Assembly: GCA_903835005.1 (NCBI GenBank)
Contig: CAILLK010000092.1
Coordinates: 1-52,814 of the forward strand
Direction of reading: 5' to 3'
DNA length: 52,814 nt
Origin: an uncultured Bacteroidota bacterium
GTDB taxonomy: Bacteria > Bacteroidota > Bacteroidia > Chitinophagales > Chitinophagaceae
Below are positions 35,981 to 44,081 of this stretch, piece after piece. How positions within the stretch are numbered: position 1 is the first letter of the stretch; each line of letters opens with the position of its first letter. The notes under the pieces were generated by a model. It saw nothing but the letters and a program-made list of their open reading frames with translations. It did not search any database and was not told where the DNA came from. A program made the translations under genes and the position numbers.

Positions 35981-36027
35981 TTTGCGCAACTCAAAAGTTG
36001 CGTATATATTTGCAACCTGCGGGTTGC
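35981..36027 (+). promoter_or_regulatory. Promoter with two ArsR-type operators
   Basis: TTTG at 35981-35984 and TATATTTG at 36005-36012 form a near-consensus Bacteroidota promoter with 20-nt spacing. Two 16-bp palindromes of form GCAAC-N6-GTTGC lie on it: 35986-36001 between the boxes and 36012-36027 starting at the last base of the -7 box, 26 bases apart. Occupancy by the ArsR-like product of the gene starting 19 bases downstream would block RNA polymerase, which indicates autorepression. Confidence 0.75.
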
Positions 36028-36045
36028 GCAATTAATAAATCAAGA

Positions 36046-36363
36046 ATGAAACAAGATATATTCCAGGCCATATCAGACCCAACACGCAGGGCCATTTTAA
36101 CATTGATCGCTATCCAGGCATTGACACCAAATGTAATGGCCGAAAAGTTTGACATGACCCGTCAGGCGGTATCGAAGCACATTAAGGTATTACACGAATG
36201 CGGATTGATTAAACCCGAGCAGAGTGGCCGGGAGATTTATTATCACTTTAACGCGCAAAAAATGCAGGAATTGGATCATTGGTTAGCCCAATTCAGGCAA
36301 AACTGGGAAACTCAGTTTAATCAATTAGATCATTTATTATCAACAATTAAAACGGAGAAATAA
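36046..36363 (+). CDS. ArsR/SmtB family transcriptional regulator
   Basis: A 105-aa winged-helix regulator. It opens [21 protein letters not shown], the ArsR signature, followed by the recognition helix [17 protein letters not shown] and the wing [11 protein letters not shown]. No CxCxxC-type metal site is visible, so it belongs to the SRPBCC-linked ArsR group rather than a metal sensor. The ATG at 36046 is preferred to an upstream in-frame TTG because the upstream one lies in the promoter/operator. Its stop overlaps the next start (TAATG), so it is coupled to the SRPBCC gene. Confidence 0.9.
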   Translation: MKQDIFQAISDPTRRAILTLIAIQALTPNVMAEKFDMTRQAVSKHIKVLHECGLIKPEQSGREIYYHFNAQKMQELDHWLAQFRQNWETQFNQLDHLLSTIKTEK

Positions 36364-36854
36364 TGAACAACGACTTGCTATTTGATTTTACCGTTGATAA
36401 GGCGGCGAAAATGGTTTATATAACCAGGGAATTTAATGCCCGACAGTCATTGGTATGGGATGCTTTTACCAAAGCCGAATTACTGGACCAATGGGGAGCT
36501 CCTGCGCCAATGCGCGCCAAAACCAAGTATATGAATTTTGAAGAGGGAGGGCGGCGGTTTTACGCCATGATAAGCCAGGAAGGACAGGAACGCTGGGCGG
36601 TACAGGAATTTACTTCCATTACCCCGATATCCAATTTTAAGATGTACAACGCATTTGCGGATAAAGACGAAAATCGTGAACTGCCGGGTTCTGAATGGGA
36701 TTACAATTTCAGCGAAAAAAATGGTATAACAAGGGTGGATATTTCTATATTTAATGAATCTTACGAACGATTGGAGAATATATTAGGGGGCTTCAAAATA
36801 GGCTTCACCATGAGTCTGAAAAACCTGGAAGAACTGCTGGCCTCCTTATCGTAG
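36363..36854 (+). CDS. SRPBCC (AHSA1-like) domain protein
   Basis: A 163-aa protein of the SRPBCC/activator-of-Hsp90-homologue fold, with IYITREF-type opening ([19 protein letters not shown]), the [10 protein letters not shown] motif and a C-terminal amphipathic helix ([15 protein letters not shown]). The family binds small hydrophobic ligands in a helix-grip cavity. Pairing with an ArsR regulator is very common in this family; the regulated ligand or stress is unknown. Confidence 0.88.
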   Translation: MNNDLLFDFTVDKAAKMVYITREFNARQSLVWDAFTKAELLDQWGAPAPMRAKTKYMNFEEGGRRFYAMISQEGQERWAVQEFTSITPISNFKMYNAFADKDENRELPGSEWDYNFSEKNGITRVDISIFNESYERLENILGGFKIGFTMSLKNLEELLASLS

Positions 36855-36900
36855 AAAACCTAAAAAGAAAATTTACAATCACTTTTAAAAAATAGAAATT

Positions 36901-37329
36901 ATGAGGGCAATTAATTCCTGGATCAACTTTAACGGAAATGCCGAAGAAGCATTTACTTTTTACAAATCAGTTTTTGGCGGAGAGTTTGCTAAGATCATTC
37001 GTTTTAAAGATTTGGCGAGCGCTGAATTTCAGGTAGCAGAAAACGAAGCTAATAAAATAATGACCATTTCGTTGCCTGTAGGAAAACACAATGTGTTAAT
37101 GGCTAATGATGTTCCCGAATTTATGGGACGGGTAAACGAAAGAGAAAACAGGTCTAAAATAGTAGTTAGCGCCGACAGCAGGGAAGAAGCAGACCGGATA
37201 TTTACCGGATTATCGGCTGGCGGGGATGTGGAAGGGCCCATTGGCGACAGTCCTTGGGGTACCTATGCCGGAATGTTCAGGGACAAATATGGTATTGAAT
37301 GGATTGTGGAATTTGACCCCAATTTATAA
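36901..37329 (+). CDS. VOC family (PhnB/glyoxalase-like) protein
   Basis: A 142-aa vicinal-oxygen-chelate protein. It begins MRAINSWINFNGNAEEAFTFYKSVFGGEF, the PhnB-type opening, and ends with WGTYAGMFRDKYGIEWIVEFD, another family hallmark. The fold is two beta-alpha-beta3 modules that often bind a metal or small ligand. It is 46 bases after the SRPBCC gene and probably in the same ArsR-controlled operon. Its substrate is unknown. Confidence 0.88.
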   Translation: MRAINSWINFNGNAEEAFTFYKSVFGGEFAKIIRFKDLASAEFQVAENEANKIMTISLPVGKHNVLMANDVPEFMGRVNERENRSKIVVSADSREEADRIFTGLSAGGDVEGPIGDSPWGTYAGMFRDKYGIEWIVEFDPNL

Positions 37330-37549
37330 CGGTTAAATTTAACCCCAAAAACTCGGCCTTCTAACAGGGTGCAAGTCCTATACCTTGAGGTTTAGCAAAG
37401 CATTTGAGTGTAAATATTGAGTGGATATAACATATGATTAAAAATATTTATATATAAATTCGGTGAAATTTGATTCGAATTTCTATTATAGTACTCAAGT
37501 CCTCCATAAATTAGTTCAAAACCTGTCCTTCTCTGTAGGCACAAAATGA
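37330..37549. other. Intergenic sequence before the NHL remnant
   Basis: No gene recognised. It holds the 14-bp palindrome GGTTAAATTTAACC at 37331-37344, immediately after the VOC stop codon, which could be a weak terminator or protein site. A GGTGCAAGTCC stretch resembles T-arm or intron sequence but nothing around it supports either. Confidence 0.35.
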
Positions 37550-37696
37550 TTAAGCCGTGCTAGCAGTTGCAGAACCACCGTCGGAAGAATTGGCAGATAA
37601 TCCGGTTCCGGCAATAGATGTAATTACCTGGGCATGGCAGAAAACGCTTGCTAATAACAAGCCGATAAGGATAAAGAGGTAACTGGTTTTAAACAT
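37550..37696 (-). pseudogene. Truncated N-terminus of an NHL-repeat secreted protein
   Basis: A 48-codon frame encoding a signal peptide (MFKTSYLFILIGLLLASVFC) and then VITSIAGTGLSANSSDGGSATAS before a stop. The second part is the opening of an NHL repeat, directly comparable with IITTVAGNGAGGYSGDGGPATSA at the start of the giant protein at 24927. Nothing after it continues the repeat. It is most simply the 5' stub of a deleted paralogue, although a tiny secreted protein cannot be excluded. Confidence 0.65.
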
Positions 37697-37906
37697 TGTA
37701 TCAGGATTTACGAGTTAATAGAACTGCAGCGATGAAATATATTAAAGACCTAGCAAATGCGAAGAATCTTGGGTCGAAAAATAAATAAATATGATATTAA
37801 TATGTTTAGGTAGATTCCGATTTAAATATGCCCATAGCCTGATGATATGACTCAACAAAAAACTACCCGCAATTAAAGGGACAGAAATGGCAATAGAATA
37901 AACACC

Positions 37907-38458
37907 TCAGAAACTATTCACAGCATCTTTGAACATTGGCTGATTCTGGTCCTTGGCGGAGATAATGGCATCATTAACGTTTATTTTCCAGTCCACACCT
38001 ATTTCCGGATCAGCATAGAAGATACCACCTTCTGCTTGTTTATTGTAAAAGTTATCGCATTTATAGAAGACTTCAGATGTATCAGTGAGCACAGCATAGC
38101 CATGGGCAAAGCCATGAGGAATGAGCAACTGTCGTTTATTATCGGCCGAGAGCTCAATACCGAACCACTGTTTGTAAGTAGGGCTGTTTTTGCGGATATC
38201 TACGGCCACATCCCAGATAGCGCCTTCAAGCACCCGTATCAGTTTAGCCTGCGGGGTGGGGGCGTTCTGGTAATGCAATCCACGCAATACATTCTTTACC
38301 GACCGGGCCTGGTTGTCCTGAACAAAAGGAGTGTTGTAGCCAGAAGCAGAAGCAAGCGCCTGCATATTATAGCTTTCGAAAAAGTAGCCACGGTCGTCGG
38401 CATGTACCTTGGGTTCAAGTATAAGCAACCCTTCAAGGGGAGTAGTAAGTACATTCAT
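37907..38458 (-). CDS. rfbC: dTDP-4-dehydrorhamnose 3,5-epimerase
   Basis: A 183-aa cupin-type epimerase of the RmlC/RfbC family. Motifs include DDRGYFFESYN, FVQDNQARS, LRGLHYQ with the catalytic His, and IPHGFAHGY. It converts dTDP-4-keto-6-deoxyglucose to the L-rhamno form (or related epimers) for surface polysaccharides. It lies 11 bases after the aminotransferase gene in one operon. RmlA, RmlB and RmlD are not in this window. Confidence 0.95.
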   Translation of the reverse strand: MNVLTTPLEGLLILEPKVHADDRGYFFESYNMQALASASGYNTPFVQDNQARSVKNVLRGLHYQNAPTPQAKLIRVLEGAIWDVAVDIRKNSPTYKQWFGIELSADNKRQLLIPHGFAHGYAVLTDTSEVFYKCDNFYNKQAEGGIFYADPEIGVDWKINVNDAIISAKDQNQPMFKDAVNSF

Positions 38459-38469
38459 AAAATAACAGT

Positions 38470-39597
38470 TCAGGAAATTATTTCCAGGAGGTTAGTTGTG
38501 ATGTAAGATAATTCTTCTTCAGTCAGTTCGGTATGTATGGGCAAAGAAATTACGCAATCCTGCAGCATGTCAGTTACAGGCAGGTGCAGGCTGGCAGTGC
38601 CATATTCTTTCAGCATGTTCTGTTTGTGACAGGGCACCGGGTAGTAAATCATACTTGGTATATTGCGTTCGGCCAGTTTCAGCTGCAGTGCATCGCGGTC
38701 CACTCCTTTCATTTGCAGGGTATACTGATGGAAAACGTGGTGAGTATATGGCGCACGGTAAGGGACAACTATTTTAGGATTGTTTTTAAAAGCATTGTCG
38801 TAATAGTCGGCGGCGGCGCGGCGCGCATCGCAATACGCATCAAGGTGGCGGAGCTTAATGCGAAGTATGGCAGCCTGAATGCTGTCCAGGCGGCTGTTGC
38901 AGCCCACCATTTCGTGATAATATCTTTTATTCTGGCCATGGTTGGCAACCATTCTCAGGGTAGTAGCCAGTTCATCGTCATTAGTGAATATCGCACCACC
39001 ATCGCCATAACCGCCGAGGTTTTTGGAAGGGAAGAAGGAGGTACAACCAATGATGCCCATTGAGCCTGTTCTCTTCACTGTGCCATCGGAGAAAGTGTAG
39101 GCGCTTCCTATAGCCTGTGCATTATCTTCTATAAGTGGTATGTTGTGCTCATTTGCCAATGCCATCAGCGGCTCCATGTTCACAGCCTGCCCATAAAGAT
39201 GAACCGGTATAATAGCCTTTGTTTTTGGGGTGATAGCTTTACGTACACTATCAATATTCATAGTGAAAGTATCAGCATCCACATCTGCAAAAACCGGTGT
39301 GAGCCGGAGCAGGGCCACCACCTCTACAGTGGCTATGTATGTATAAGATGCGGTAATTACTTCATCACCGGGTTTGAGGCCAAGGGCCATAAGTGATATT
39401 TGCAGGGCATCTGTGCCATTGGCGCAAGGGATAACATGCTTTACACCCAGGTAGGTAGCCAGTTCAGTAGCAAAATGATTTACTTCCGGACCGTTGATAA
39501 AAGCGGTGCTTTCAATTACATTTAATACTGCGGTATCTATTTCTGATTTTATCTTATGATATTGACGTTTCAGGTCAACCATCTGGAGTTGCTGCAT
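38470..39597 (-). CDS. DegT/DnrJ/EryC1/StrS sugar aminotransferase
   Basis: A 375-aa PLP-dependent aminotransferase acting on nucleotide-linked keto sugars. Residues of the family appear as PCANGTDALQISL, ASYTYIATVE, PVHLYGQ, DNAQAIGS and FFPSKNLGGYGDGG, whose Lys forms the Schiff base. The start MQQLQMVDLKRQYH is typical; seven further in-frame residues upstream are unlikely. It is the first gene of an operon with rfbC and probably makes a dTDP-amino-deoxysugar. Its first codons are duplicated at 41567-41604. Confidence 0.93.
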   Translation of the reverse strand: MQQLQMVDLKRQYHKIKSEIDTAVLNVIESTAFINGPEVNHFATELATYLGVKHVIPCANGTDALQISLMALGLKPGDEVITASYTYIATVEVVALLRLTPVFADVDADTFTMNIDSVRKAITPKTKAIIPVHLYGQAVNMEPLMALANEHNIPLIEDNAQAIGSAYTFSDGTVKRTGSMGIIGCTSFFPSKNLGGYGDGGAIFTNDDELATTLRMVANHGQNKRYYHEMVGCNSRLDSIQAAILRIKLRHLDAYCDARRAAADYYDNAFKNNPKIVVPYRAPYTHHVFHQYTLQMKGVDRDALQLKLAERNIPSMIYYPVPCHKQNMLKEYGTASLHLPVTDMLQDCVISLPIHTELTEEELSYITTNLLEIIS

Positions 39598-39616
39598 GAG
39601 GCCTTTTTTGGGTTGC
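39579..39616. repeat. 38-bp direct repeat, copy 1 (aminotransferase 5' end)
   Basis: Matches 41567-41604 at 36 of 38 positions, in the same orientation. It covers the first six codons of the aminotransferase gene and its immediate upstream sequence. Beyond it, a further ATTTTATCTTA word is shared (39546 and 41538), so the copies were once longer. Confidence 0.9.
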
Positions 39617-39693
39617 AAAGGTAGGGGTTTTTGTTTTATGGAATTTGCGGGTTTTGCAAATAGAATTTGGGATTTTAAGTGTGGGTAGTTGAT

Positions 39694-40209
39694 CTATTCT
39701 TTTATAAGTAACATACTTTTTAAGTCACCCGAAGTATTATAATCAGGTAGTATTGTATAATTTACATTGCGCTTTGTCTTTACCTCTTTTATAGTAAGAA
39801 TATATTTCCCATTTTTTATATTTCGTATTTTCCATTTTTCATAATAGCAAATTGAAACATCATTTATTCCGGGACGCAAATCATTTTTTTAGCAACGGCA
39901 AAATATATTATGTCTTCGATAATCTATAAAAACAGTAAAAACACTACCATATTGCTTTGGCGCTTCTTTGAAATTATAAAGGCGAAAAGAATCAATATCA
40001 ATGCCTATTTTAATTTTGTTAAAAAATGCATACCAATATTTTTGTTTCTTTATTTCTTTGTTGATATAGGTGGTTTGACAAAATACAAATGAAAAATACA
40101 GCGAAAATGGCAATGTTAAAATTAATTTCTTCAATTGGAATTTTTTAGGATGAATGTACATTATGTATCTCAATGAAAATATAATTAATTTAAATTTCTG
40201 CGAACTCAC
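39694..40209 (-). pseudogene. Broken hypothetical secreted protein gene
   Basis: One reading frame split by a TAA at 39889-39891. The upstream part has a signal peptide-like segment (LILTLPFSLYFSFVFCQ) and a Lys/Tyr-rich body; the downstream part is a 64-codon open stretch (ending SMLLIKE). Near the break an alternate frame reads EDIIYFAVAKK, suggesting small compensating indels at an A-run. No family was recognised. It lies inside the islet bounded by the 38-bp repeat. Confidence 0.45.
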
Positions 40210-40293
40210 TGTCTATAGAAAGTTACTTAATAATTCGGACAACCAATAAATATTTTACGATAAATGGGTATTTCAAAGGTATAAAATTATTGT

Positions 40294-40331
40294 TTTGTTT
40301 TACCTAAAAAACTTTACTATTTTTGGTAAAA
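40294..40331 (+). promoter_or_regulatory. higBA promoter with overlapping inverted repeat
   Basis: TTTG at 40294-40297 and TATTTTTG at 40318-40325 are spaced by 20 nt, a consensus Bacteroidota promoter. An inverted repeat TTTTACC (40298-40304) / GGTAAAA (40325-40331) spans the region between and over the -7 box, a plausible operator for HigA autorepression. The GTG start codon is only 13 bases past the -7 box. Confidence 0.6.
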
Positions 40332-40338
40332 ATTTCGG

Positions 40339-40650
40339 GTGATTCTTAAGTTTAACAATGTATATCTTGAAAATCTGGCCAAAGATTTGAAAATACCTGG
40401 CAAACCCAAATACGATATTGAAGTTGTCAATAAATATAAGCGGACATTGAAAATTATTCAGGCAATGCCGCACACCAATGGTCTGCGAAATTTAAAAAGC
40501 TTGCATTTTGAGGCGTTGAAGGGTGAACTAAAAGGTTTGTATTCCGTAAAAGTTGATTATCGATATCGCCTGATATTCACTATCGAAAAAGATCTGATAA
40601 CGGTGACAGAAATAATAGTTGTAGAAGATTTGAATAATCATTATCAATAG
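40339..40650 (+). CDS. higB: RelE/HigB-type toxin
   Basis: A 103-aa RelE/ParE-superfamily toxin, which would cleave mRNA at the ribosome. The core YSVKVDYRYRLIFTIEKDLITVTEIIVVEDLNNHY at the C-terminus has the basic Arg pair and final Tyr expected of HigB-like enzymes, and GLRNLKSLHFEALKGEL is the usual mid-segment. It starts at GTG (40339), with almost no leader after the promoter. It precedes its antitoxin by 8 bases, the toxin-first order typical of higBA. Confidence 0.85.
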   Translation: MILKFNNVYLENLAKDLKIPGKPKYDIEVVNKYKRTLKIIQAMPHTNGLRNLKSLHFEALKGELKGLYSVKVDYRYRLIFTIEKDLITVTEIIVVEDLNNHYQ

Positions 40651-40658
40651 TATAACTT

Positions 40659-40952
40659 ATGAGACAGGCTAAAATTTTGAGCAAAACCGGCGAAGAATTC
40701 GATATAAATGTTTCCCTTCATCCGGGCGAAGTATTAACTGAAGAATTGGCAACAAGAGGAGAAACAAAATCTGCATTTGCGATCAGAATAGGTTTGTATC
40801 CCTCACATTTCAGTGATCTACTGAAGGGTAAGAGAGATATGTCGGCTGCCATTGCTGTAAAGCTGGAAAAAGAACTGGATATTCCTGCTGAATTCTGGCT
40901 TGGTTTGCAAATGGATTATGATCTTAGCAAGGAGAGGGAAAAATTAAATTGA
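40659..40952 (+). CDS. higA: HigA-type antitoxin, XRE-family HTH
   Basis: A 97-aa antitoxin with the HigA signature HPGEVLTEELATRGETKSAFAIRIG, recognition helix YPSHFSDLLKGKRDMSAAIAVKLEKE and the closing PAEFWLGLQMDYDL. It should bind HigB and repress the shared promoter. It lies within the degraded islet and is its only apparently intact operon. Confidence 0.92.
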   Translation: MRQAKILSKTGEEFDINVSLHPGEVLTEELATRGETKSAFAIRIGLYPSHFSDLLKGKRDMSAAIAVKLEKELDIPAEFWLGLQMDYDLSKEREKLN

Positions 40953-41049
40953 GATCGGAGTCTCATTGTTGATCAAAAATTATACATCACACCAGTTTCA
41001 TAGCGCTTGAGTACAGAATCTCCCAGTATCAGTAAATTAACTTTGATAA

Positions 41050-41340
41050 TTATTTCACTCCTATCCCGTCTTTATCAAGATCCAGAGTTTTGGCTTTATT
41101 CAGATCTATTTTAATCGTTGAATAGGTAACTTTTGATCCTTTGTTGTTCAAAAAAACCACATTACCAAAGGCCAGCAAAAAATAATTTTCGTAGTCGATG
41201 ACCGCACTGTCGCTCCTTATTTTTGTAGCTGTTCCATCAATCGCCATAACTGCATTTCCGGTAATAACGGAAATCTCAATTCCCTTCTTTACTCGTTTAT
41301 CATAATGGATAACATTTATTACTTTATCTTTTTCTGGTTT
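41050..41340 (-). pseudogene. 3' fragment of a hypothetical gene next to IS630 remnant
   Basis: An open frame ending at 41050 whose coding character continues upstream (KDKVINVIHYDKRVKKGIEI, then MAIDGTATKIRSDSAVIDYE) without a start codon until it runs into the transposase remnant. It looks like a C-terminal fragment of an unrecognised, probably beta-rich protein ending DLDKDGIGVK. The shorter ATG-initiated form (from 41247) may still be expressed. Confidence 0.45.
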
Positions 41341-41527
41341 CCCTAGTGTCCTGCCAATCTAAAATTGTCGGATAGATTCTTTTTAGCTTGACCCTTGCCT
41401 TGTCATTTGTAAATTGCCAGTTGATTGTTGCTTCTTTATTATTACGATCATCCTGCCATGCGTTGACTTCATGTTTTATTGTATCCATGTCTCCTATTCT
41501 TCTACTTAAACATTGCTTTATTAGCAC
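41324..41527 (-). pseudogene. IS630-family transposase C-terminal remnant
   Basis: A 67-codon fragment that matches the end of IS630-type transposases: LIKQCLSRRIGDMDTIKHEV, then AWQDDRNNKEATINWQFT and DKARVKLKRIYP. The upstream catalytic DDE core is missing, so it cannot be active. Its 5' side ends ~40 bases from copy 2 of the 38-bp direct repeat. Confidence 0.8.
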
Positions 41528-41566
41528 GTTTAGCTCAATTTTATCTTAAACTGGGGGATTGAGCTA

Positions 41567-41604
41567 CCATCCGGAGTTGCTGCATGAGGCCTTTTTTGGG
41601 TCGC
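41567..41604. repeat. 38-bp direct repeat, copy 2
   Basis: Duplicate of 39579-39616 with two mismatches, 1988 bases downstream. Translated in the aminotransferase frame it reads MQQLRMV and then diverges, so it is a copied gene start without the gene. Confidence 0.9.
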
Positions 41605-41662
41605 GTGGCATGAAGATAATTTGCAAAAGTGACAATTAGGGAACTGGGGGTTAGGTTGGATT

Positions 41663-42334
41663 TTATTTAGTATGATTTTTGCCCTTTAGCATAGGTACGA
41701 ACATAAAATTGCCCATTTCTTCTTCTTTTATTTTACCTTCTTTATCCTTGGTTATACGCAGCATTTTTTGCAGGCCGTCTTCGCCTACGGGAGCTATCAT
41801 TATACCGCCGGATTTGAGCTGGGCAACTAATTTTGGCGGCACAAAGGGCGCGCCACAGGTTATGATTATTTTATCGAAAGGGGCAAAGGAGGGGAGCCCC
41901 TCGAAGCCATCACCATAGAAGCGCTTGATGTTTGGGTATTTTTTTATTAGCTGAAACTGGCCCACATGATCATACAGTGCCCGCTGCCGCTCAATAGTAT
42001 ATAGGGTAATGCCCAACTCTGCAAGCACTATAGCCTGGTATGCGCTGCCGGTACCTATTTCGAGTACTTTATCGAATTTTTTTATTTCAAGTAGCTGGGT
42101 CTGAAAAGCAACTGTGTATGGCTGTGAGATGGTCTGTCCGGCGGTAATAGGGAAAGCCCTGTCTTCGTATGACTGGCGCTCAAAAGCCGGATCGAGGAAA
42201 AAATGCCTGGGTACCCGCTCTATAGCGGCCAGCACGTTTTCATCTTTTATGCTTTTATCGCGCAGTATCTGCACCAGTTGTTTTCTCATTCCCCGGTGCA
42301 TATAATTGTCTTCTCTTGGCAGGCTGTGGAGCAT
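41663..42334 (-). CDS. pcm: Protein-L-isoaspartate O-methyltransferase
   Basis: A 223-aa SAM-dependent methyltransferase that repairs isoaspartyl residues. Motifs: RVPRHFFLDP, the substrate loop ITAGQTISQPYTVAFQ, SAM motif VLEIGTGSAYQAIVL and IIITCGAPFVPP. The ATG at 42334 (MLHSLPREDNYMHRG) gives the N-terminus usual in Bacteroidota; a longer frame from 42403 adds an unconserved hydrophobic stretch. The SAM motif has SAY where GSGY-type sequences are more common, a minor variation. Confidence 0.92.
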   Translation of the reverse strand: MLHSLPREDNYMHRGMRKQLVQILRDKSIKDENVLAAIERVPRHFFLDPAFERQSYEDRAFPITAGQTISQPYTVAFQTQLLEIKKFDKVLEIGTGSAYQAIVLAELGITLYTIERQRALYDHVGQFQLIKKYPNIKRFYGDGFEGLPSFAPFDKIIITCGAPFVPPKLVAQLKSGGIMIAPVGEDGLQKMLRITKDKEGKIKEEEMGNFMFVPMLKGKNHTK

Positions 42335-42709
42335 AGTGCAAATGTAATTGAGTAAGGCTAGAGATAAAAGTGGTAAATAAGGGAATAATGAGGTATTATA
42401 CATAGCGGCAGGGAAATGTAGTACTATGTATGGTCTCGATAAAGTCGAAGATTCGCAAAGGTTTCGATTTTAAAAGCAGATTATATAGCAAGTCAGCTAA
42501 ACCATTAAAACAAATAGAGTAAAACGTTTTAAGCTGCAGTTTAGTTACTTATAGCGGGTATATTGATATATTCAGGCTACAATGCAAAATTGTATTGGTC
42601 TATAAATACTACTTCCAACTGTTTAGGCACTGATTGAAATCATAAAATTACTTGTTATCAGTGTTTAATTTTACTAGGAAATTCAGATCAAACCACTCAA
42701 TATTATTTT
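42335..42709. other. Intergenic region upstream of pcm
   Basis: About 375 bases with no gene, RNA or repeat that I can support. It is AT-rich and should hold the divergent promoters of pcm and the small His-rich gene. Confidence 0.4.
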
Positions 42710-42916
42710 ATGCATACAGACAGAAACATTGCTGAACCCAATTATAATTCAATTGAACCGGAAATGGAACTTCCAGATGATCACAACAATAAGGAGCAGA
42801 TAGCTGATGCGGAAACCAAACACGATCATCATACATCAGCCATATATGCAGCCAGCCATTTGCACAGCGCTGTAAATCATGTGAAACCACATCATAATAA
42901 CCGTCTGGATTTTTAG
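42710..42916 (+). CDS. Small hydrophilic His/Asn-rich hypothetical protein
   Basis: A 68-aa protein rich in His, Asn, Asp and Glu, with clusters such as DDHNNKEQ, KHDHHTSA and KPHHNNRLDF. No membrane segment or known domain. The His clusters could bind metals, but there is no supporting context. A 60-aa frame on the opposite strand covers the same bases; the + frame is preferred because its composition is typical of a small soluble protein and it starts with ATG after an AT-rich leader. Confidence 0.4.
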   Translation: MHTDRNIAEPNYNSIEPEMELPDDHNNKEQIADAETKHDHHTSAIYAASHLHSAVNHVKPHHNNRLDF

Positions 42917-42926
42917 AAATCCGTTA

Positions 42927-44081
42927 TTACAAAATAGGATGGCGCTTGAATTCTTTTTCCCGGTCGAAGAGATAACGATAAGTACTTAATATGCGCGTTC
43001 GGCGGCTGCCGGTACTTTCGGCAATACTGATCATTTTTGGGTTAAAATCACCAATCCACTGCATTTCGTAATCTTCATATTTGAGCCGGGACTGGATCAC
43101 TGCTGCACCTTCAATCATCATGAATGAATCAACACCCTTACCCTGAAATTCGGGTACTACGCCAAATACCAATCCAAAAAAACGGCTGCATTTGCCAAAT
43201 TGCTTTAGCCAGAGGAATTTCAGTTTTTCCCATACACCGAATTTACCATTCATATGTTTGAAATACTGGTTCAGGTCGGGCAGGTTGATCCAGAAGGCAA
43301 TGGGTTCATCTTTGTAATAGACGTACCAGATAATATGTTCATCCATGACGGGCTTCATGGTTTTAAACATTTTCAGTACTTGCTTTTCTTCCAGTGATTT
43401 TCCGCCACCATGTCCGGCCCAGGCTTTATTGTAAATGATGGCAAAGTCTTTTGCAAACTGCTCCCATTTACTTTTGTCGATCATTACTGCTTTGTAGTCC
43501 GGATTGGCGGCCACCCTTGCGTGGCGTTGGTAAAAACGCTCATCGAGCTTTTCATCAACTTTCATTCCGAAACATATCTGCTCAAAATAGGTTTTAAAAC
43601 CGTAGGTTTCAAACAACTGCTGGTAAAAGGGTGGGTTGTAGTTCATGCCATACATGGGTGGGTGGAAGCCTTTTATAAGTAATCCCCACCACTTATCGCG
43701 CTCACCAAAGTTGATGGGGCCATCCATGGCTTCCATACCTTTTTCTTTAAGCCAGGTGCGGCAACGGTCAAAAATAAAATTTGCAGCGGTCTGATCATTG
43801 ATACATTCGAAAAAGCCAATGCCACCGGTGGGTTGAGACTGCTTGTATTGCTTATTTACAAATGCAGCTACCCGGCCTATATTCCGGTTGTTGTCGTCCT
43901 TCAGTATCCAGCGGATACACTCACCACCGCGTTTGTAGAACTTATTTTTTTCTTTATCGAATACCTCATTGATATCTTTATCCAGCGGGCGTATCCAGTT
44001 AGGGTCACCTTTGTATAATGATGCAGCGACCTCAATAAATTCTTTATTGTCAGCAGTGGTTATTACTTCATGCAGTTGCAT
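42927..44081 (-). CDS. Conserved GNAT-like acyltransferase-fold protein
   Basis: A 384-aa protein seen widely in Bacteroidota and usually annotated as GNAT-like or hypothetical. Recognisable stretches include FIEVAASLYKGDPNWIRPL, NIGRVAAFVNK, GFFECINDQTAANFIFD, the DGPINFGERDKWWGLL block and a C-terminal GKGVDSFMMIEGAAVIQ, which resembles the CoA-binding helix start of GNAT folds. The substrate is unknown. No signal peptide or membrane segment; it stands alone. Confidence 0.65.
   Translation of the reverse strand: MQLHEVITTADNKEFIEVAASLYKGDPNWIRPLDKDINEVFDKEKNKFYKRGGECIRWILKDDNNRNIGRVAAFVNKQYKQSQPTGGIGFFECINDQTAANFIFDRCRTWLKEKGMEAMDGPINFGERDKWWGLLIKGFHPPMYGMNYNPPFYQQLFETYGFKTYFEQICFGMKVDEKLDERFYQRHARVAANPDYKAVMIDKSKWEQFAKDFAIIYNKAWAGHGGGKSLEEKQVLKMFKTMKPVMDEHIIWYVYYKDEPIAFWINLPDLNQYFKHMNGKFGVWEKLKFLWLKQFGKCSRFFGLVFGVVPEFQGKGVDSFMMIEGAAVIQSRLKYEDYEMQWIGDFNPKMISIAESTGSRRTRILSTYRYLFDREKEFKRHPIL

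Noticed and set aside
37360-37400. tRNA T-arm or group II intron signal (GGTGCAAGTCC)
   Set aside because: No cloverleaf, no intron domain V hairpin and no reverse transcriptase nearby; a chance match is likely.
42708-42890. 60-codon minus-strand frame over the small His-rich gene
   Set aside because: Its Trp/Cys/His-rich composition looks like the complement of the + strand frame and it has no family features.
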